Assembly: GCF_050436995.1 (NCBI RefSeq)
Contig: NC_134766.1
Location: forward strand, 3,658,001-3,722,000
Direction: 5' to 3'
From: Anticarsia gemmatalis
Taxonomy: Eukaryota > Arthropoda > Insecta > Lepidoptera > Erebidae
Length of the DNA stretch: 64,000 bases
In this document: positions 24,735-36,200 of the stretch, in pieces
Layout: each line of letters opens with the position of its first letter
How positions within the stretch are numbered: position 1 is the first letter of the stretch
The notes under the pieces: model-generated
What the model was told of the DNA's origin: nothing
What the model saw: the letters and a program-made list of their open reading frames with translations, nothing else
The model's database searches: none
Made by a program: the position numbers and the translations under genes

Positions 24735-25871
24735 TCAACAATTATCATTTCTTTCTACTATCGCTAGTTCGTCGTCTTCACCGGAGGTGTTGGTTTTAGC
24801 GTCGTAATGCGCCAGGTTCGCTTCAGACGAGCCGTTGCTAGACTCGTGAGATCGCGGACTCGCGCTCGTCTTCCTGACGTACAGTATATTAGAATCCAAC
24901 CTGTTGTGGTCACTGAAGTACGCGCTACCATCTGATATTCTATTCAACTTGTGTATCTGCTCTCTGAGCTCACAAACCTGTCCATACAGCTTCTTATTTT
25001 CTCTAAGAATAGCTATATTCTCCGTCTCCAACAACTCTCTCTTGCTCCACTGTATCGTGTTCTCAGATTTAAGTCGTTCTATCTCCATTTTCAACTCTGC
25101 TGTTTTTTCTTCTAAAACTTGTTTAGCTGCTATTTCGTCCTGTAATTCGTTCTGTAACCTCTCCACTTCGCTGTGGCTCGAGTCCGTCGACCCTAACGTC
25201 CTGTCACTGTGCAGTTCCACTTTAGTGCTATGTAGTTCAGCTGTTAGACCTTCGATTTTGGACAGAAGGAAAGCTTTTTCGTCTTTTTCGCTCTGCAGAT
25301 TTTTGCATGTTTCATCTAACCTTAGCCTTAGTTCACTCAACTTATTGGCGAGTACGTTGTCTACATTGGAGAACTTGTGCGAGTCTAAAGAAGCCCTCTG
25401 TCGTATCGAAGGCTGGTCGTTAGGTGATATGTAGCCTACGTTCTTTCTCCTTAACTCCACACCATCTTCAGTGGTAAGGTCGCCTGCTAAGATTCTGCTC
25501 TCGCCTATACTTAACAGCTTTTCGTTGTCACGTTTCAGTTCGATCAGCTGTTGTTCCATGTCTGTCTTTTCAGTTTTGGACATAGATAACTCCTTAGAGA
25601 GTGTGTCCACTTTGTTTTTAAGTTGTTTGGCTTCTTCCCTGGCTTTATTACGTTCATTACGTACCTTGCTCCACTTTTCCCGCCAGTTTGCGGTGCAGTC
25701 GGACCACCAGCGCATAGTTTTTTCCATCTGTGTGGCTCGTGCTCTCGCCTCATCGAGTTCTCGCTGGTAGAGAGCCTCTTTGGCTTCCCAGTCTGTGTTG
25801 GTGTACCTCATGCCTCCTCCGTCGTGATCTCTACTTCGTCGGTGACTGCCACCGTGCGAGCTTTGAGCCAT
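24735..25871 (-). CDS. CCDC102A: Coiled-coil protein similar to CCDC102A, single-exon CDS
   Basis: 378 residues in one uninterrupted reading frame. The diagnostic part is residues 46-80, with QMEKTMRWWSDCTANWREKW followed by SKVRNERNKAREEAKQLKNK, which I know as the conserved signature of the CCDC102 family. Residues about 28-140 and 175-310 have heptad-like Leu/Glu/Lys spacing, consistent with two long coiled coils. The last ~70 residues are Ser-rich, low-complexity and acidic. Vertebrate CCDC102A is about 550 residues, so this version is shorter. An acceptor (GTTCCAG) precedes the leader at 25892, so a 5' UTR intron is likely, with a donor at 26019 (AAT|GTAAGTG). The molecular role of the family is poorly defined; cytoskeletal or centrosomal roles have been suggested for CCDC102 proteins. 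Confidence 0.88.
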   Translation of the reverse strand: MAQSSHGGSHRRSRDHDGGGMRYTNTDWEAKEALYQRELDEARARATQMEKTMRWWSDCTANWREKWSKVRNERNKAREEAKQLKNKVDTLSKELSMSKTEKTDMEQQLIELKRDNEKLLSIGESRILAGDLTTEDGVELRRKNVGYISPNDQPSIRQRASLDSHKFSNVDNVLANKLSELRLRLDETCKNLQSEKDEKAFLLSKIEGLTAELHSTKVELHSDRTLGSTDSSHSEVERLQNELQDEIAAKQVLEEKTAELKMEIERLKSENTIQWSKRELLETENIAILRENKKLYGQVCELREQIHKLNRISDGSAYFSDHNRLDSNILYVRKTSASPRSHESSNGSSEANLAHYDAKTNTSGEDDELAIVERNDNC

Positions 25872-25891
25872 TTTTCATTTGTTGTTAATTC

Positions 25892-26096
25892 CTGGAACAA
25901 AATAATATTTTACTCTCTCGACAGCATATCATCACATGCTTTAGGAATCTCGGGCTTGGGCCTATATTTTTAAAGGTAAGAGAACCGTAACGAGCCATAA
26001 AATATCTAAGGGCACTTACATTCGAAAAAAAACTATCGCTTATACAATGTCTAACACTTGTCAAAAACACTTGTTTTTCCAGTTTATTTCAGCAGT
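25892..26096. promoter_or_regulatory. Probable shared promoter of a head-to-head gene pair
   Basis: The CCDC102A-like CDS runs left from 25871 and the COX6C-like CDS runs right from 26097, leaving 225 bases between start codons. A minus-strand donor (GAAT|GTAAGTG, exon edge 26020) puts the CCDC102A first exon at about 26020-26080. Two acceptor-like CAGs (26081-26083, 26090-26092) lie just before the COX6C-like ATG. The two leaders therefore abut or overlap, implying a bidirectional promoter. Confidence 0.5.
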
Positions 26097-28355
26097 ATGA
26101 AACAGCCGTGCGAGTTGCCTCCGTGTCCGCCGTGCCCGGCGCCTACGCCGACACCGTGCCCTCAGATCTGTCCCGAGCCGCCTGGCCCGCCGCCGTGTCG
26201 CCCGAAGCCTATCATGCGTGGCCTGCACTGGGCTCAGACCATGAATATAGTCAGAAATGGATTCATCATGGCAGGCATTGCGGGCGCTCTTCTCTATGTA
26301 TTTGTTAAGAGAGTAAGAGAAGAGACTTATAGAGATTTCTATGCGTAAGTATTATTTAAATACTCAATTAAAGTAGGAGTCAATCCTTATTCATCACTTA
26401 AAACATAGCCGTCAAATTGACAATCTGTTACAAGTTAATACAAAACTGGTGAAATACTCTTTGATTTTTATTTAATAAGTCAAATAAGTCCTATGTTCAA
26501 AAAAAGGCATATTTCTTTAAAAGACAACTCCCACACTAAGAATTGCTCTTGTGTCGCGGGGACTTTTATAAACATACAAACAACAGAGACAAAGCACAAC
26601 CAGACGCAAAACAATTGTTTGTGGATCGCACAAATAATTGCTCCGTGTGGGAATCGAACCCACGACCTCCCGACGCAGTAGTGTTGGCGTGATGACCTAA
26701 ACCACTGCGCCATGGAGGCAGTCAATTTCTTAAATATCTCAGTTTTTGGCTGCCAGTGTGTAGAATTTTGTACTTCTATGGGAAAAAGGCTTCATTTTAT
26801 GTATGTTGAAAAGTGAATGTCAATCTGGCTGTATTTTAAGTCATGTAATCAGTAGGTAGTGTGCAGTGACAAAGAATTTGATTTTCAATAATTGGTATTG
26901 AGCTGCACCTTTGAAATGCATGTTATTAGACTTCATTTTTCGCCTAACAGCCCTTTTGGAGGTAAATATTGAATTAATATAGAGACAACACACATTTCGG
27001 TTCTGAATGACTCTTTTTGTACAATATAACTCAATGCTTGTTAATTAAATTTTAGTAGAAATCGTAGTAGGGATATTTTGACCAAATAAAATAAGTTGTC
27101 CAGCTGAATAATTGATAATTCCTGCCCCTCACGACGTTTAATTATTATGAAATTCAATATCAAGCAGGGCAATACAAAAATGTACAGTGAGAATGCCATA
27201 GTGGTACCTTTTTTTTTATATGCTGTACATTTAAAAAAAAGTGAAATTCAAAAGATTAAAAAAAAATGTATATACATTTATTTTAATTTGTTTGTATTAG
27301 TACCTACACGAAATGAAAGTAATCGATTGCCGAGTTGATCTGTCATAACTCATAGTCCTTTCAATATAATTAATATTAGGCTTAATCAGTACCAGTTAAT
27401 TAGCATATATTAATTACAGTGGGAACCTACATAAAAAATATAACAAGAAAGTATTTTAACGACAATATTAAAACAATTACCAGTTACTTTGTTAGGATCA
27501 TAAAGGTGTTTGTCTGAGTCAACAACTCTCTCGCACTTGTTTATCTTACGTTAACTAAAGTATATACGCATTTGTACTCAATTAAGCATACCTTGGTAGC
27601 ATATAATCACTATTCAAAACATATTGACGTTGATTTTCGTAGAATATTTCTTAAATTTAAACTCTAAATAATAAAAGCATCACTCACTTCGTTCGCCACT
27701 ACTTTTTTATGCGGTACTGTGTTGCTATAATAAACAATCTGTCACTCAGTAGAAATAGTGTCGCATTTTTTGCACGACAGTAAAGTACTGACAAACCGGG
27801 TTAGATTGTCTCCTTACTAGTAAGAACAAACATCTGAGATTATCTGGACAGTTATTTCTGCTTATATTTGATATATCTTCCTATGAAACTGTTAACGGAC
27901 TGTTAAAATTGGCACATTATAAAGCTATAGCTAAATGAAATTATGAGAATAGTTTTATTGGCAAGAAATATAAGTAGTGAACAAGGCTAATAAATTCGAC
28001 AACCGCAATTTGGCTTTCTATCTGCCCCTCGAATTAAGTTAAATTCTCCCCAAGTTTCTATACCAGATTAACAAAAACAAAATGATGATTAATGAATGGC
28101 GTAAAGCGATGTGGTGTATATCTATTGCATATTGCTGTTAATTTCTGTTGCTTATTTTAGTTAATTGATTACAAGCGAGCCATATATATTTATTATGGAG
28201 ATATTTAAAGAATAACAGGAAACATGTTCTAACGTGGGTATTTTTTATTTTCCAGAAAAGCAGAAATGGAGGATTGGGCAGATGAAATGGCCCGAAAGGG
28301 ACTTTTTCAATCAGTACCAAAAGATTCTTTGAAAGATAATCAAAAGCCTGCTTAA
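26097..28355 (+). CDS. COX6C-like paralogue with Pro/Cys-rich N-terminus
   Basis: Exons 26097-26344 and 28256-28355 join in phase 2 to give 115 residues. From residue ~37 on it aligns with the canonical COX6C encoded at 48981-49623: KPIMRGL, a transmembrane segment (FIMAGIAGALLYVFV), then ETYRDFYA and ARKGLFQS. COX6C is a single-pass nuclear-encoded subunit of complex IV in the inner mitochondrial membrane. The intron falls at the same codon and phase (after FY) in both genes, so they are duplicates. Unlike the canonical copy, this one has a 36-residue leader rich in Pro and Cys (six cysteines, e.g. CELPPCPPCP) and a 14-residue hydrophilic C-terminal tail. Such divergent complex IV paralogues are often tissue-restricted, for example testis; that is inference. 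An ATTAAA at 28463-28468 may serve for polyadenylation. Confidence 0.88.
26515..26722 (-). mobile_element. tRNA-derived SINE, family C, full length, in COX6C-like intron
   Basis: On the minus strand the head is CCATGGCGCAGTGGTTTAGG (A-box) followed by the B-box GGTTCGATTCCCACA and a body with CAATTATTTGTGCGATCC. The tail ends in AGAATTGCTC... reversed. Flanks ATTTCTTTAAA and ATTTCTTAAAT form a probable target-site duplication. At least four further copies or fragments lie in this window. Confidence 0.8.
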
Positions 28356-28959
28356 TAACATTACATACTGTGTATTGGATATAATTATTTACTTTTTAAT
28401 GTTGTCTTCCTGATATAAATGAAGTTATTAATTACCATGTTAAGGTGTTATTAATATTTATGATTAAAATATATGATGTTTTCAAGGCATGGAAAATATG
28501 TAAATTATTTTAATGAAAATTAAAAAAGGTGCATTTAAAGAAGGATACCTATTTTATTTACATCATCGAATCGCATTTGTCTAGATAGTGTATAGCGCAC
28601 GATAATGAAAAAAAATCACTCTGAAAAAGGTTCATACTAGCTTTTCTAAATTAACAACAGGAAGTGATTCGTGTCCTCACGTTTCGTGGCGGCAGCCAAT
28701 CAAATTGCTTTAAAAATATGAAGATTACATTATTATCCAATCACAGATAGCTTTCAGTGGAGCATGAAAAACTGGAGATATGACTTTGTAACAGCGGCAC
28801 GAATAGAAAAATAAATGTAGTAATTATATTATTAACATTTAATATCATTTTTTAAATGCCCCTTTTATTAACATCTGTATTTATTGGACCTAATAGTGAA
28901 GAAATATTTATTTTTTAAATAATTTCCGTACAAAAGTTACCAAAACTTACGCTTGTTAA

Positions 28960-29755
28960 AAGCTACGTCACGTATCTATGTTTGTCTACTGCGAGTCAGT
29001 GCGCATGTCAAGTTGAAAATTGCAAATGGCGGCCGTTGTTATTGTTCGTACCGAATTAACTATTTGTAAATTATATACCAATCTTTTTAGCGATTTTTCT
29101 AATGGACTGTTATATTGATGCGATGCTTTAACTTCTCATAATTCGGCGCGTCACGTTTTATGTACGTTTTTAAGTGTTTTGAGTGTTTTTTTGCTATTTT
29201 ATGTGTGTCATGCAAATGGGGTAAGCTGGAATTATCGGATGTCGCTTAGGTTGTTTTGGATAGTTTCAATAAGAAAATGGAGTGAAGTTCTGTGATCTAA
29301 AGTGTAAAAATGGAAACTGCATAAAGTTTTTCAACTATCGCTCTAGCATTAGAGTGTAGCGAGAGACGGGAGCGGCTGTAATTTACGAATGTTCCATGCT
29401 GTGACTGTTCTCCCCGTACATTTCAAAATGGCTGCTGCTCTTCACGATATATGAGCTTTGCGTCACTGGAACATAATTCAGTGGATTTGATTCGTGATAA
29501 AATTGTAGTGTTTCTAGTCGTGTGATCGTTTGTGAAAAAGCAAAAATAAGTCTCGGACAGTTACCCGGGTGCACCAAACCGGGACAGCAGTGGTGTGTCA
29601 TATGTTTTTGGTGTAGAGTGGACACTGACCATAGGACCGATATTGCTTTGCGTCCGAGCCGGACGGTAATGTTGCGCTTCATTTTCCATGATGATTTGGG
29701 ACACCAGGGAATAGAAATTGTGTGGAATTGAGCGGAATGTGACATTGTATGAGAG
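28960..29755 (+). promoter_or_regulatory. Probable promoter and non-coding first exon of NCOA6
   Basis: A strong donor GAGAG|GTGAGT ends a non-coding exon at 29755; the next good acceptor is just before the NCOA6 ATG (33289). The start of the exon is not visible but lies plausibly near 29000, where AAATGGCGGCC (29023-29033 area) resembles a YY1/Pho-type initiator motif and CTACGTCACG resembles a CRE. CCAAT words occur at 28696-28700 and 28737-28741. Composition changes from AT-rich to more balanced across the exon. No TATA box is evident. Confidence 0.5.
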
Positions 29756-31220
29756 GTGAGTGCAATTTTTGGTTTATTTACATTCGGCGGGGTGTCGGGA
29801 CGTGCGATGTTCATTTCAAAATGGACACATTGGTGGGTGACAGGACGTCGGTCGACCGGCGAGGACGTGCCTCGCACGGCGCCCGCCTGAAAACTCCGAT
29901 AACAGGCGATATAAGCGACTTTAGAGTCATAGTTTAGGATTTACGAAGTTGTGTAACATGCCGCCGTGTTGTCCATACTTTAACTTTGTTGTCACACGCG
30001 CTACCACAATAATGATTTCAGTCGTAGTAAGTGTACCTATATCAATGTCTATTACATCTTCATTTGGTGCCCTACTTGCTGATTAGTGTTTGCAAATATA
30101 CAAACTGTCAAATAAATATCATAAGGTTACCAGATCAATGCACTCATGAACTTTGTGTAGTTTTACTACTAACGTGAATGTGTATTTATTGTGATTGATG
30201 AATAAACAGAAATATGATAACATAGTTGGTAAAATTGCATTTGATTGAAAAACCATAGACAAATCACATAACCTATTAGGACAAGATGTGATGGATGGAC
30301 TGGATTGATAGTATGTTATCATACGTGTTCTTTTTATTGGTTTTAATATTTAGAAAAGTAATTAGTACTAGACAAGTGAATTTTATACAGAACTGAGTGA
30401 TGTTGTTACTAATCTTACAACAAAATCTGTGAAATAATAGTCTCCCTTTGATCCCCATTATCATGATAACACTGTGACTCCCATAAAATTCTTAGATGTG
30501 AAATTTGTCATATCCACATACCTATTTGAGGTACTTAGTAATCATTACAGTACATTTTCTTGACTAAAATATAACAATCTTATTTACCTATGATTATGAC
30601 TTTTGTATAAGTGTCATGTTCATTGAAGTTATTTAGATAGTTTTTTTTTATCTTGTTCCTGTAAGATGAACATACCATTTTTGAAAGTCACTCATTCATT
30701 AGTTATAATAAGCAATAAGTACAGTTTGTAATGAAAATCTCATCTAAACTTGTTGATAGGTACTAGGTAGATAATTTATTGGCCATAAAACTAAATACTG
30801 TATTTATGTATAGAGGTATTTACAATTGAATACACTATATTTTAAAAATGTTTTTAGGAATATGCTTACTATAACATACTGCTTGAAGCTACCTTTATGA
30901 TAAAAAACCTGTTAGTCCCTAACAAATGAATGAATTGAAGTAGGTAATTAGGCTTTTGTGTAATATTTAGTAAAGTTTGTATAGAATATAATAGATAAAC
31001 TTATAGAATATCAGCCTTTACTTAACAAAATAAAATGTCATTTAAATATGAAGTTATTAGTTCTATACCTATTACAATACCCATTAGTTATAACTAGCAA
31101 TTAACTTCAATTTGTGCTAACTTACATTACTTCATTATATTCATAATCTTCACATTATCAATCTTTAGGTATATATAAAGATATCACCCTTGAATTTTTG
31201 CATCTATTTCTTGAATTTGA

Positions 31221-31375
31221 AATATTGATTTGCATCGATTCCCACACGGGACAATTATTTGTGCGATCCACAAATAATTGTTTCGGGTCTGGTTGTGCTT
31301 TGTGTCCGTTGTTTGTATGTTTGTAAAAAGTCCCCGCGACACAAGAGCAATTCTTAGTGCGGGAGTTGTCTAAAA
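31221..31375 (+). mobile_element. SINE family C, head-truncated, in NCOA6 intron 1
   Basis: TCGATTCCCACACGGGAC (B-box) is followed by CAATTATTTGTGCGATCC and the family C tail ending AGAATTC...GTGCGGGAGTTGTC. The A-box part is absent, so the copy is 5'-truncated. Confidence 0.75.
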
Positions 31376-33290
31376 AACATAGGAAAATAATCAATTTAGG
31401 AAAACTTTTCATATAGCTATTTCAAGATTTTTGATGAATAAGGATGTCAGATAATGAATTGGAGTTTTTTTATCAATTTGTTACGTCAGCCCCAGGCTTT
31501 AATTTAGAGGAAGTGATTATAATATTCAATTTCCCCATACCAATAGGCAAGTTTGAGTAGACAATTTACAAATATTATTAGCATTTTCAGTCATATTTGT
31601 AGTTTCCAACACATTACTTTCAACTTTCTTGCTAATAGTTATTTGTTAGTATAAAACGTAATATTCAGGATACTCAAACAGGCTAAGGAATATAAATTGG
31701 TAGCTACACAAACTAACTCATTTTTTATCATCACAATATGTTCTTGTATTTCTCCTATTTCAGCGGTTTTTCCATTTTTTGTTCATTTTTTAAATCAATA
31801 TAATCATATACCTTATACATTTAGCAGTTAATATTTTAATGTCATTGTGATCAAAATTAATAAAAGAATACTGACAATCAAAATGCAAAGATACATATTC
31901 AATTAATTAAATTGCATTTCATGGTATTAATTTGTTTGTTTATTTATTGAAAAAGCCTGTATTCCTAGGTGTCACATTATCAAATACAATAACAGTAGAA
32001 AAACATGAAATACTGCTTCTTTGCAATAATACATTCACTGTTCATCATCATAATAAATTAGTCATTATTTTTTAAAACCAAAATGCCAAGATTATCAATG
32101 TTTTATTGTGGTTCAGATTATAGATTAAGTATGCACTTTGTAGTGTAAATATTGTTGAACTTAATTAAAAATTACATAACACATATATTTATTTATGTAG
32201 TTGCAGTCTGATTAAAAGTTTTGTGACAAATTGGCCATGAATGTAAACTAAATCTTATCACCATTTTTGTTTTCTTAGTAAGGCCCTGTTTCACCTCCTC
32301 TAAATATCTATCAAGTTTATCAGATGAAATTTTGACAGTTGCTTTCATACTTTTTTAGCAAAAAAATTGCCTGTCACTTATTTATAAACTATGAAACTGG
32401 CTTTAAGTGGAATAAAATACATAAGTATGTTCATTGTTGATGTGTGATGTTATGTGACCGAGAAAAAACTATATAATAAAATTGATAAATCCTGTACCTG
32501 CATTCCTGTAGGCATTCAGTATTAAAAAAGATCTGATTTTATTCTAAGAAAAACATTGATATAGAAATTGGCAAACAAACATATCATTAATATTTTAAAT
32601 AACATTTTTTCAACAATTTGGCTCAACTGTTAAAATATTTTAATCATAGTTGCTATCTTGACCAGTTTTTAATAGCAGATGAGTAATCTTTGTAATTGAT
32701 TGCACGGAAACTGTTAGTTTTATACAAAATATAGGTAAATATGAAATGATTGATGGCTCCATATATAGTATATAATTATGTATAGTGTTATATATTATTA
32801 GGTGGAAATAATAACAAACCATAATTTCATAAGTGAAAAATATGTATTTTAATTAGGTAATACAATTATAGTATTGCCAGTTTGTAGATAATATTTTTAT
32901 TTTGATTAATTAATAGATTGTATTGTTACAAATATTGAGCATCTGATAGGAAGATAGGTTTTGGAAGTTATTGAAAATGAATTTTATTGGTAGAAAAATG
33001 TCTTAATTTGATGAACTCACTTGGTAGTACTTTTGCAACATTTGACAACAACTATCAATAACATAATATAATCAATCAATTCAAAATATAATCATGATCT
33101 TGTTTTAAATTATTTCACTGATTTCAACAAGCTAATTAATGATGTTTTCTGAAAATTTGCAATTCGTGTAATAATGTTTTTTTTAAGTAATAATGTAGAA
33201 AAAATATTTTATTGACCTTGTAAAATTTGTTTCAATAAATGACCTTTATTTTGATTGTGTAATTAATGGTGATGTTATTGTTGATGCAGC

Positions 33291-36200
33291 ATGGCAGCGG
33301 ACAGCGATGGGCTAGGCTCAGCGGACGGAGCTGGCGGGGGCGGGTCGTGCGGCGTGGTGGTGACGTGCGAGGGCGACCTGCGCGACCCGCGGTTCCCCGC
33401 GCGCCTGCGCCGCCTGCTGCGCGAGCTGCGCGCGCTACTCGCCGAGCCGCATCCGCACACGCTCAAAGTTAACAAGGTAACAATACACACTTGTTCTATA
33501 CTTATACTGCTTAATTCACCGCCTTTATCCCTGTTTTGACGTTATCAAACAGTCACATTCAATTTAATAACCCACTGTGTGGGAAAGAGATTCCAAGTGA
33601 TTTAAGCATTGGATATTAACTATAGTTTTTCATTAGAATTAGGAGATTTCGCGTATGACGCTTGCTGTATTATATTTGACAAGAATTTTTATTATAAGTA
33701 GCTCATAATATCACTTGTTACAGTCTGCATGCACCTGATGTGCATGTAGCGCCATCTAGTTTTATATGATTGCAATGAACTGTAAGTTTCATATCAGCAT
33801 AGCATAATAATATCTATTCAAACATAATTATATTTATTAATTAAAATTAAACAAAAAATATTTTCTTTTGATAATTCTAGTGCCAGGCTTCCAAAATAGG
33901 TGTAGTAATAATTTAATTTCTTTTTTTGGAACAAGTACCTCTTTGTTATTTTTTTTTGGGTTAATCAGAATGAGTCATGGCTGGCCGCTGTGTTTTTTCA
34001 ATCATTTTTCACGCTTAGTTATACTCTCACTCGCTCGAGACACGCAATAACGTTCGATAAATAGTGACATAATACCAATTAGTCTCACTAAAAATATTTA
34101 GTAAGACTATTGTGATGAATCAATCTTTGTCTCAAAAAACTGTTATATGTTTAGAAAAATATAATTGACAAATTAACATACGTATGTTTTGTCACATAAC
34201 GATTCAAGAAGACAAATGTAAAAAATGACAGACTTTGAAACAAAAAAAATAAATCTCTAAAAATAAATAAATCTATTTTAGGTATCTTTTCCACGAAATT
34301 TAATTCGTATTCTCAAAGTACTTAAGTAATTTTACAACTAAGCAGGCTAGATATTTGTGAGGGAAATTTTATAGATGTATTTACTTGTAATCGCGTTTTA
34401 CTTAGTAACTTCCTTAGTGCGTACAATGACTCGAGTCGAGTGTTTGCACGACAAATGAGAGCAACATCTAAAGGCTTTCACACATTTCGCTCGAAATATT
34501 ATATGAATAAATACTAATGTTTATACCATCTCTTTCCTAAAGATGTAGAAGGAAAAGGATAAAATATAAATAATCAAACATAAACGGTATTTTCTCTCAC
34601 TTTTGCAGTAAATCGGTATGACAAACTATAAGTTTACAGTTGTATTCGAACTCCGAAACCTAAAAAAAACTAGCCAAAAAATTAGCAATACACACTTTTC
34701 AATTTGAATTATTTTCATCTCTGTCTCTCCAATAAAAAAATACTATAGGAAGGAAAGAGACAGAACAAAACGTAACATTTCTGTAATTTTCTACAGGTTT
34801 TCCCCAAAAAATATGTTTTTCCCTTACGCTTGTGTTGACCCTTACCGGTTTAGTTTCGGTCGGAACTGGGCCAGAGCACATGCATAAACAAACACACTAA
34901 CCACCTGTTATCAGCCGGTATGACACCTGTTAAGACAAATATAACTTGCGTCGCGATATTCATTCGATTCTAATACAATTTATTAGGTATTTATATTTTT
35001 GTTAGTTTGTATTACTTGATAGTACTGATAATGGTTTGTGTCGCGCTGGTTCAATGAAGCAGATTACATAGATTGGTTAAAAATAAATCGGATATACCCA
35101 TATGATATGTTTTACATAGACGTATATGTTAAAGCAACACTACTTTTCTGATTGTATTTAAAGCGGTAACTATTAAAGATATTAGAAATATATGTTTAGT
35201 AGGTATAATTTGAGTGTCCTATAAGATTTTTTTTATACAAATAGGGTTTTTTTCAAAAGGCGATCAGTAATATGACACTTTAAGAAATATTGATAGAATT
35301 TATTAAAACTGTATGTATATTAATTAAATTCGCGTGTTCTCCAGTTAGAAAAAAAAAAGTTTGTGGATTTTATTTCCGTAATTATACCATTCACAATCAA
35401 AACCATAGGTATCTAATCAACTTCGATTTCAGTGCACCTTTTAGTAGTCTAATTTCCATAAATTTTATAGACCAATAAAGTTGGGTCTATTAAACGAATT
35501 GGATTTTAAATAAATCTACTAAATAGGACTGGCAAATGGCAAAGTTTAAACATATCGCATGTATCTAGAAAAGTGATAGGTTTCCTTTTCAACTATAAAA
35601 TATTTATTATCTGTAATTTACCTTAGCAACTTATGAAATTCTTTGAATTTTGATGACATATCTACTGAGTATCTGTAGGTCATCGAATATATATCCTTAT
35701 ACGGTGACTCAATATCTAGCAAAGCCCACCCCCTTACTATTGTGATATTTCGAATCCACTAGTTAAAAGATCCAGAAAAGTCATTGTGACACATCATTTC
35801 TATCTACTTTCACGTTCTAAATGTGTTAATGACGCGGTAATGTATAGGGCCTATTAGTTTCTCGATCGTAAAAGCTAAGTTTGCGATTGTTATTGGGGCG
35901 GGCTCAGCCAACCAGCCACAAAAAGGTTTATGGCTCAATTTATGCGTTCGTTTCTTTATAGCGGGTCGCTAGGCAAAGGTCGGAAAATCATTCGACACGT
36001 GTCGGTTCATCGTAGTAAGTGTATAGTGTCGCTAATCCGTGTGTGGTGTGTCAGGTGGAGCCGTGGAACTCAGTGCGCGTGACGCTGTCGGTGCCGCGCG
36101 CGGCGGCGGCGCGGCTGCGCGCGCTGGCGGCGGCGGGCGCCCCGCAGCTGCGCGCGCTCGGCATCCTGTCCGTGCAGCTGGACGGGGACGCCGCCGTCAG

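Noticed and set aside
24904..25434. Plus-strand open frame opposite the CCDC102A-like gene
   Set aside because: It is an antisense shadow of a coiled-coil coding region; the Ser/Leu-rich translation is the usual complement of Glu/Lys/Leu codons.
29383..29877. Minus-strand open frame of 164 codons over the NCOA6 leader exon
   Set aside because: It has no family motif or splice support and is antisense to a leader exon with a strong donor.
34065..34120. Short inverted repeat AGTCTCACTAAA / TTTAGTAAGACT
   Set aside because: It is short and imperfect, with no flanking duplication, so it is not distinguishable from chance in AT-rich DNA.
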